From: Pseudisothecium myosuroides | Taxonomy: Eukaryota; Streptophyta; Bryopsida; Hypnales; Lembophyllaceae | Direction of reading: 5' to 3' | Length of the DNA: 64,000 bases | Assembly: GCA_951799445.1 (NCBI GenBank) | Contig: OX637293.1 | Span: 18,166,001-18,230,000, forward strand | Shown here: one piece after another, positions 60,580-64,000 of the stretch | How the letters are laid out: every line of letters starts with the position of its first letter | How positions within the stretch are numbered: position 1 is the first letter of the stretch | Program-made: the position numbers and the translations under genes | Notes under the pieces: model-generated | Seen by the model: the letters and a program-made list of their open reading frames with translations, nothing else | Told to the model about the DNA's origin: nothing | Database searches by the model: none

Positions 60580-62795
60580 TAGTAAGGAGAAATTATAGAC
60601 TTCACTTTAATTTTTTTTAATATTAGAAGCATAAACATGTGCCAGTAAATTGAGAGCATCCTCAATCAAATTGGCATAAGGTAGGAACACCCAAATGTAA
60701 CAGGATTTGTTTGTCAACACCTAGAATAAGCCCTAAAGTAAATGCAGGTGGATCCAATGTTGATAGGTGAATTTACATGAATGTGTTACAATGATGGGGC
60801 GGGTTTTGCGTTGGCCAATAAAACAAGCGTGATACAAGCTTACAGTCTGTTGCTTTTGGGTGTTTCCATATCCACTTTTGTATTCGTCTACGGTCCACAA
60901 TAGGTGCATCTACACACTTGTTTCCACAAATTTGTATTATATTCATATTATCTCAAAAAATACAAAACCAAATTTATTAGTTTCCTAAATCATTTTGTAA
61001 CAAGCGCTCATCATTTATTTTATAGCTACCCTCAAGATCTGCAAATCTTGAATAAATATCACATTTTGGTGCTTTTACCTTATTGGCGGCCTTCCAAATG
61101 TATTTCTAACTTTTGATTCATGTATAATTAGAACTTGAAAGTATTATCAATGAAAGCGCATCCAAAATGATACTTTGACTAGACACAAGAGACTTTGAAT
61201 TTATACATTGGGTAACCACTTCACAAGCAAGCTAAAAGTCAAAAAGTTGTAGAGACCTATATTAATTTTGCATGAGTGTACTTATACTAATGAATGGTGT
61301 AAGTCCACATTTTTGTAGAGAGAAAAAATAATTTAATCCAAGAGGGGTTAATGTATGCTGATTCCATTTCATAGAAATAAAAAAAAAGTTTTTTTCCTCA
61401 CTTCAAACATTATAATCTTTCAATCCACTATACTGCACAATGAAATTAGGTTGCTCCACACTAATTTCTTGATATTCTACACTACCGTATATCAATATAT
61501 ACAATTATTTTACAAGGATGTAGTAAAGTAAGAACTATGTGTATGACATGGGTTGGTGCACTGGTTCACGGCTCGGGATTAGAAATTGACATGTACCTCC
61601 ATCTAGACAAGCATTAGTCATGAAGTAACTTCTCTGGGGTAAGACAATCTAGTTGTTAAGGCAACCCAATTTCACTATTTAGTGTAGGTCATATCCGCTG
61701 AATTTTTTTTCCCCACACATTGACGTAATAGTTTGGCTACTACATTTTTGTACACTTGGAATTTATTTTTTAAATTTTAATTTTCAATTTTGACCAATAC
61801 TTTTCAAAGTCTTAAAATAGAACTTTGTCCTTTAGGGGTTCAATTGAGGGGTATGGTACGATATTCTTGCAGGTGATTGGACTTTTCCTCTCTATGGGCA
61901 ACTGAGTACATCCGAGACCATGTCCTGGTCATGTGAGCAGCCAAGCATGTGAGCAATGCTACATCCCCAATTCCCCATTGGCTGCTTGGATGGAGCAATG
62001 TAGCGAAAAGAGGCAAGCGTGCTAGTCCCTGCCATTTCCTCCCCCCCTCAAAAAATCAAGAGCCATTGATCACTCTTAAGAAAAAATTCCCCCCCTTCTT
62101 CGATGCCATTGATCTTAAAAAAACGTCAGATACAATACGGGATACGGGATCCAAACTAGGGATATGGATATAGAATATTGGTACGGATACAAGTACGGAT
62201 ACGATATGGCCATTACGATATATCCCATATCAAATACCATACAAATTCCAATCTGAAATTACAAGTAGGGTTGGGATGGGGGGATGAAATGAATTGATTT
62301 TTTTAAATTAATTATTATCTTCTAAAGGGCCAAGGAATTTTTTCTGCCAAAAAACACTCAAAACTGCCATTTCTATAGCAAAAAGTAAAAAAATTGGAAA
62401 TTGTTTTTTTTTTCTCATCTAACCGTAGGATCTTACATCTAACTAGTATGAAAATGTGTGGAAAAAATTTCAGAATTTTTGATTGCACAGATTGCAAGAT
62501 ATCTGCGTTTAAAGTGGAAAGAAACAAGTTTTTCAGCACATTGCGGGACTAGATTTTTTTGACTTTAAACATTTCTAACTTAAAATTTTTGCACTACAGA
62601 GTTTTGAGCTCTAAATCTATATAGTGGAGGTTTGAGTTGAGAGTCTAGGAAGAAAAAAATATTCAAAAAATCTTAATTATCATTCTTAAAAAAATTGTTA
62701 AGTAGAAGTAGGTACAAGATAGAAGGAAAATCTAAAATATTCATATATTTTAGATGGAATTAAAATGCACTAATCCCAATGGTGAGATTATTTTA
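60580..62795. other. D tail, no gene seen
   Basis: Near-identical to 29881-32096, with only scattered single-base changes noticed. Confidence 0.45.
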
Positions 62796-62857
62796 CAGTA
62801 GAACCTCTCTAAGTTGATCGCTCCTGGACCGGTCTGACAGATTGATTTATAGAGGTT
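62796..62857. mobile_element. Rearranged pogo-like MITE end (D)
   Basis: Counterpart of 32097-32158. Confidence 0.5.
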
Positions 62858-63180
62858 TATGGACTTTTGGAGGGTCCTTTTTAGTCATTAAAGTTATTGA
62901 ATAATATTATGAAATAAAACTTTTGAATGAGTTACAATTAAATCAATAAACTTTAAAGTGTCTATGTCTGAACGTGCAGCTATTTGATTGGGTATCTTAC
63001 ACTAAATGTGAGGAAGTTTGCATAGCCACTATCTTCAAAAACAAGCTCGTACTATAGAAAATGAACCTCTTGTAGCTGACATTATAGTTGCTTGTTATTT
63101 TTGGAAAATTTTATATTCAACATCTATCAAATGCATGAACGCTATTAGTTTATATTTCATTTTTTATTCATATACATTCA

Positions 63181-64000
63181 TTTGTTTTGAAAAAGAAATT
63201 GAAAACCTTGGCAACCACTCTAAAAATTCTTTGTCATAATCAAGCATTGAATGTATAGTATTCATTATGAAATTGGTCATAAGAAATTTGTTACCAAATA
63301 TTCAAGAAATTTTGTTGGATGAATGAGAAGTTACTAGAAAGAAACAACGTCTTGTAGTACTTTATTCAATTTACATCTAAAATATAGACATTAAAGCACT
63401 TAGGGATTCATGATGCTTTAATCCCTAAAGTTCTAAAAAGCCTACTTTGGGCATTTTGAGAACTTGGGTAGGATCTTCTAAATTCAAATTTGGAAAATTT
63501 ATTTGAAGTTTGTAGAATAGCTTCTAATCATCATGCTCTAAATGTAAAGCTTCCAAAAGATATTGTCAAGTTAAAAGGACTTTGTGATCTCATTGTCAAA
63601 GCAAACATCCAAAAATAAATATGTTTATAAACTTAAAAGTTTTTATTTGATTGTATTGAGTGACACCTATACTAAAAAAATTATACCATCCTATTCCAAT
63701 AAAAACAAGATGAAAATTATGAGGACTTTATTCTATGGGCAATGAAGGAAACAAATATAATTTCATTATATAAGTCTTTCTTTGAACTCAATTAGAAGAA
63801 TTTTCAAACAAAAACAAAAACATTGGATGTGTACTGCTCACTAAATGTTTCTTACCATTGGGATTATCAAATCTTAATTTCATTCTAAAATTATTTGTGA
63901 TTTAGGCTTATCTTTTATCATTACCACCTTCCATTTAGAAACAAACAGCACCAAGAGAATCAGTCCAGCTTGCAAGTTCCACATCAGTCTGGTGGGTGAC
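63181..64000 (+). repeat. Start of a fifth half-unit (E)
   Basis: Matches 32482-33301 with no difference noticed by eye, including the switch at about 63939 into LRR-upstream sequence. This shows that the array continues beyond the window and that the next half-unit is of C type rather than A type. Confidence 0.85.
63939..64000 (+). repeat. LRR-upstream segment at the recombinant joint of half-unit E (cut by window)
   Basis: Matches 33240-33301. It confirms that the C-type joint is present in at least two half-units. Confidence 0.7.

Larger units (their letters stand above)
47077..63180 (+). repeat. Half-unit D of the tandem array
   Basis: Near-identical copy of half-unit B. Only scattered single-base changes and small indels are seen by eye, for example one base fewer in a T run near 58,000. 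All diagnostic B features are present at the expected offset, including the kinase frameshift, the changed APE motif and the RWD fragment. Confidence 0.85.

Noticed and set aside
1..64000. CRISPR arrays, rRNA, tRNA, operons or LTR retrotransposons
   Set aside because: None could be supported. The 30-kb periodicity is a gene-scale tandem repeat, and no paired LTRs with primer-binding site or polypurine tract were seen.

Overview
This window is nuclear DNA of a land plant. The evidence is AT-rich spacers with islands of higher GC, phase-2 introns with GT..AG borders and CTAAC branch points, decayed exons of plant receptor-kinase type, and many MITE-like inverted-repeat elements. No bacterial, organellar, rRNA, tRNA or CRISPR feature was seen. 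I cannot name the species. The kinase family, the low gene density and the tandem structure would suit a lycophyte, fern, bryophyte or gymnosperm at least as well as a flowering plant, but this is inference.

The whole window is a nested tandem array. A half-unit of about 14.6 to 16.4 kb occurs four times (A 1-16403, B 16404-32481, C 32482-47076, D 47077-63180), and a fifth begins at 63181. Neighbours A and B differ clearly, but A pairs with C and B with D at a spacing of about 30.7 kb. The larger repeating block is therefore an AB dimer. B and D are almost identical. A and C are almost identical from about 11 kb onward and more diverged before that. The start of the fifth half-unit looks identical to the start of C, including a 147-bp recombinant joint.

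Each half-unit has the same order on the plus strand: AT-rich DNA with foldback MITEs; a decayed 5' piece of a leucine-rich-repeat receptor kinase gene; about 3 kb of gene-like but unassigned sequence, including a conserved minus-strand coding-like fragment; a three-exon protein kinase gene; then an AT-rich 3' flank. In B and D the unassigned stretch also holds a decayed RWD-domain gene fragment on the minus strand.

The kinase genes fall into two classes. Those in A (8447-10531) and C (39201-41204) look intact: about 480-residue soluble TKL-like kinases with a likely myristoyl/palmitoyl N-terminus, HRDLKxxN catalytic loop and a DFE in place of DFG. Those in B (23469-25467) and D (54169-56167) share an 8-bp deletion that shifts frame before the catalytic loop and a changed APE motif, so they are pseudogenes or encode only an N-lobe. 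The shared lesion predates the 30.7-kb duplication. Half-unit A carries the most transposon debris, including a nested set of three small elements at 1856-3305.
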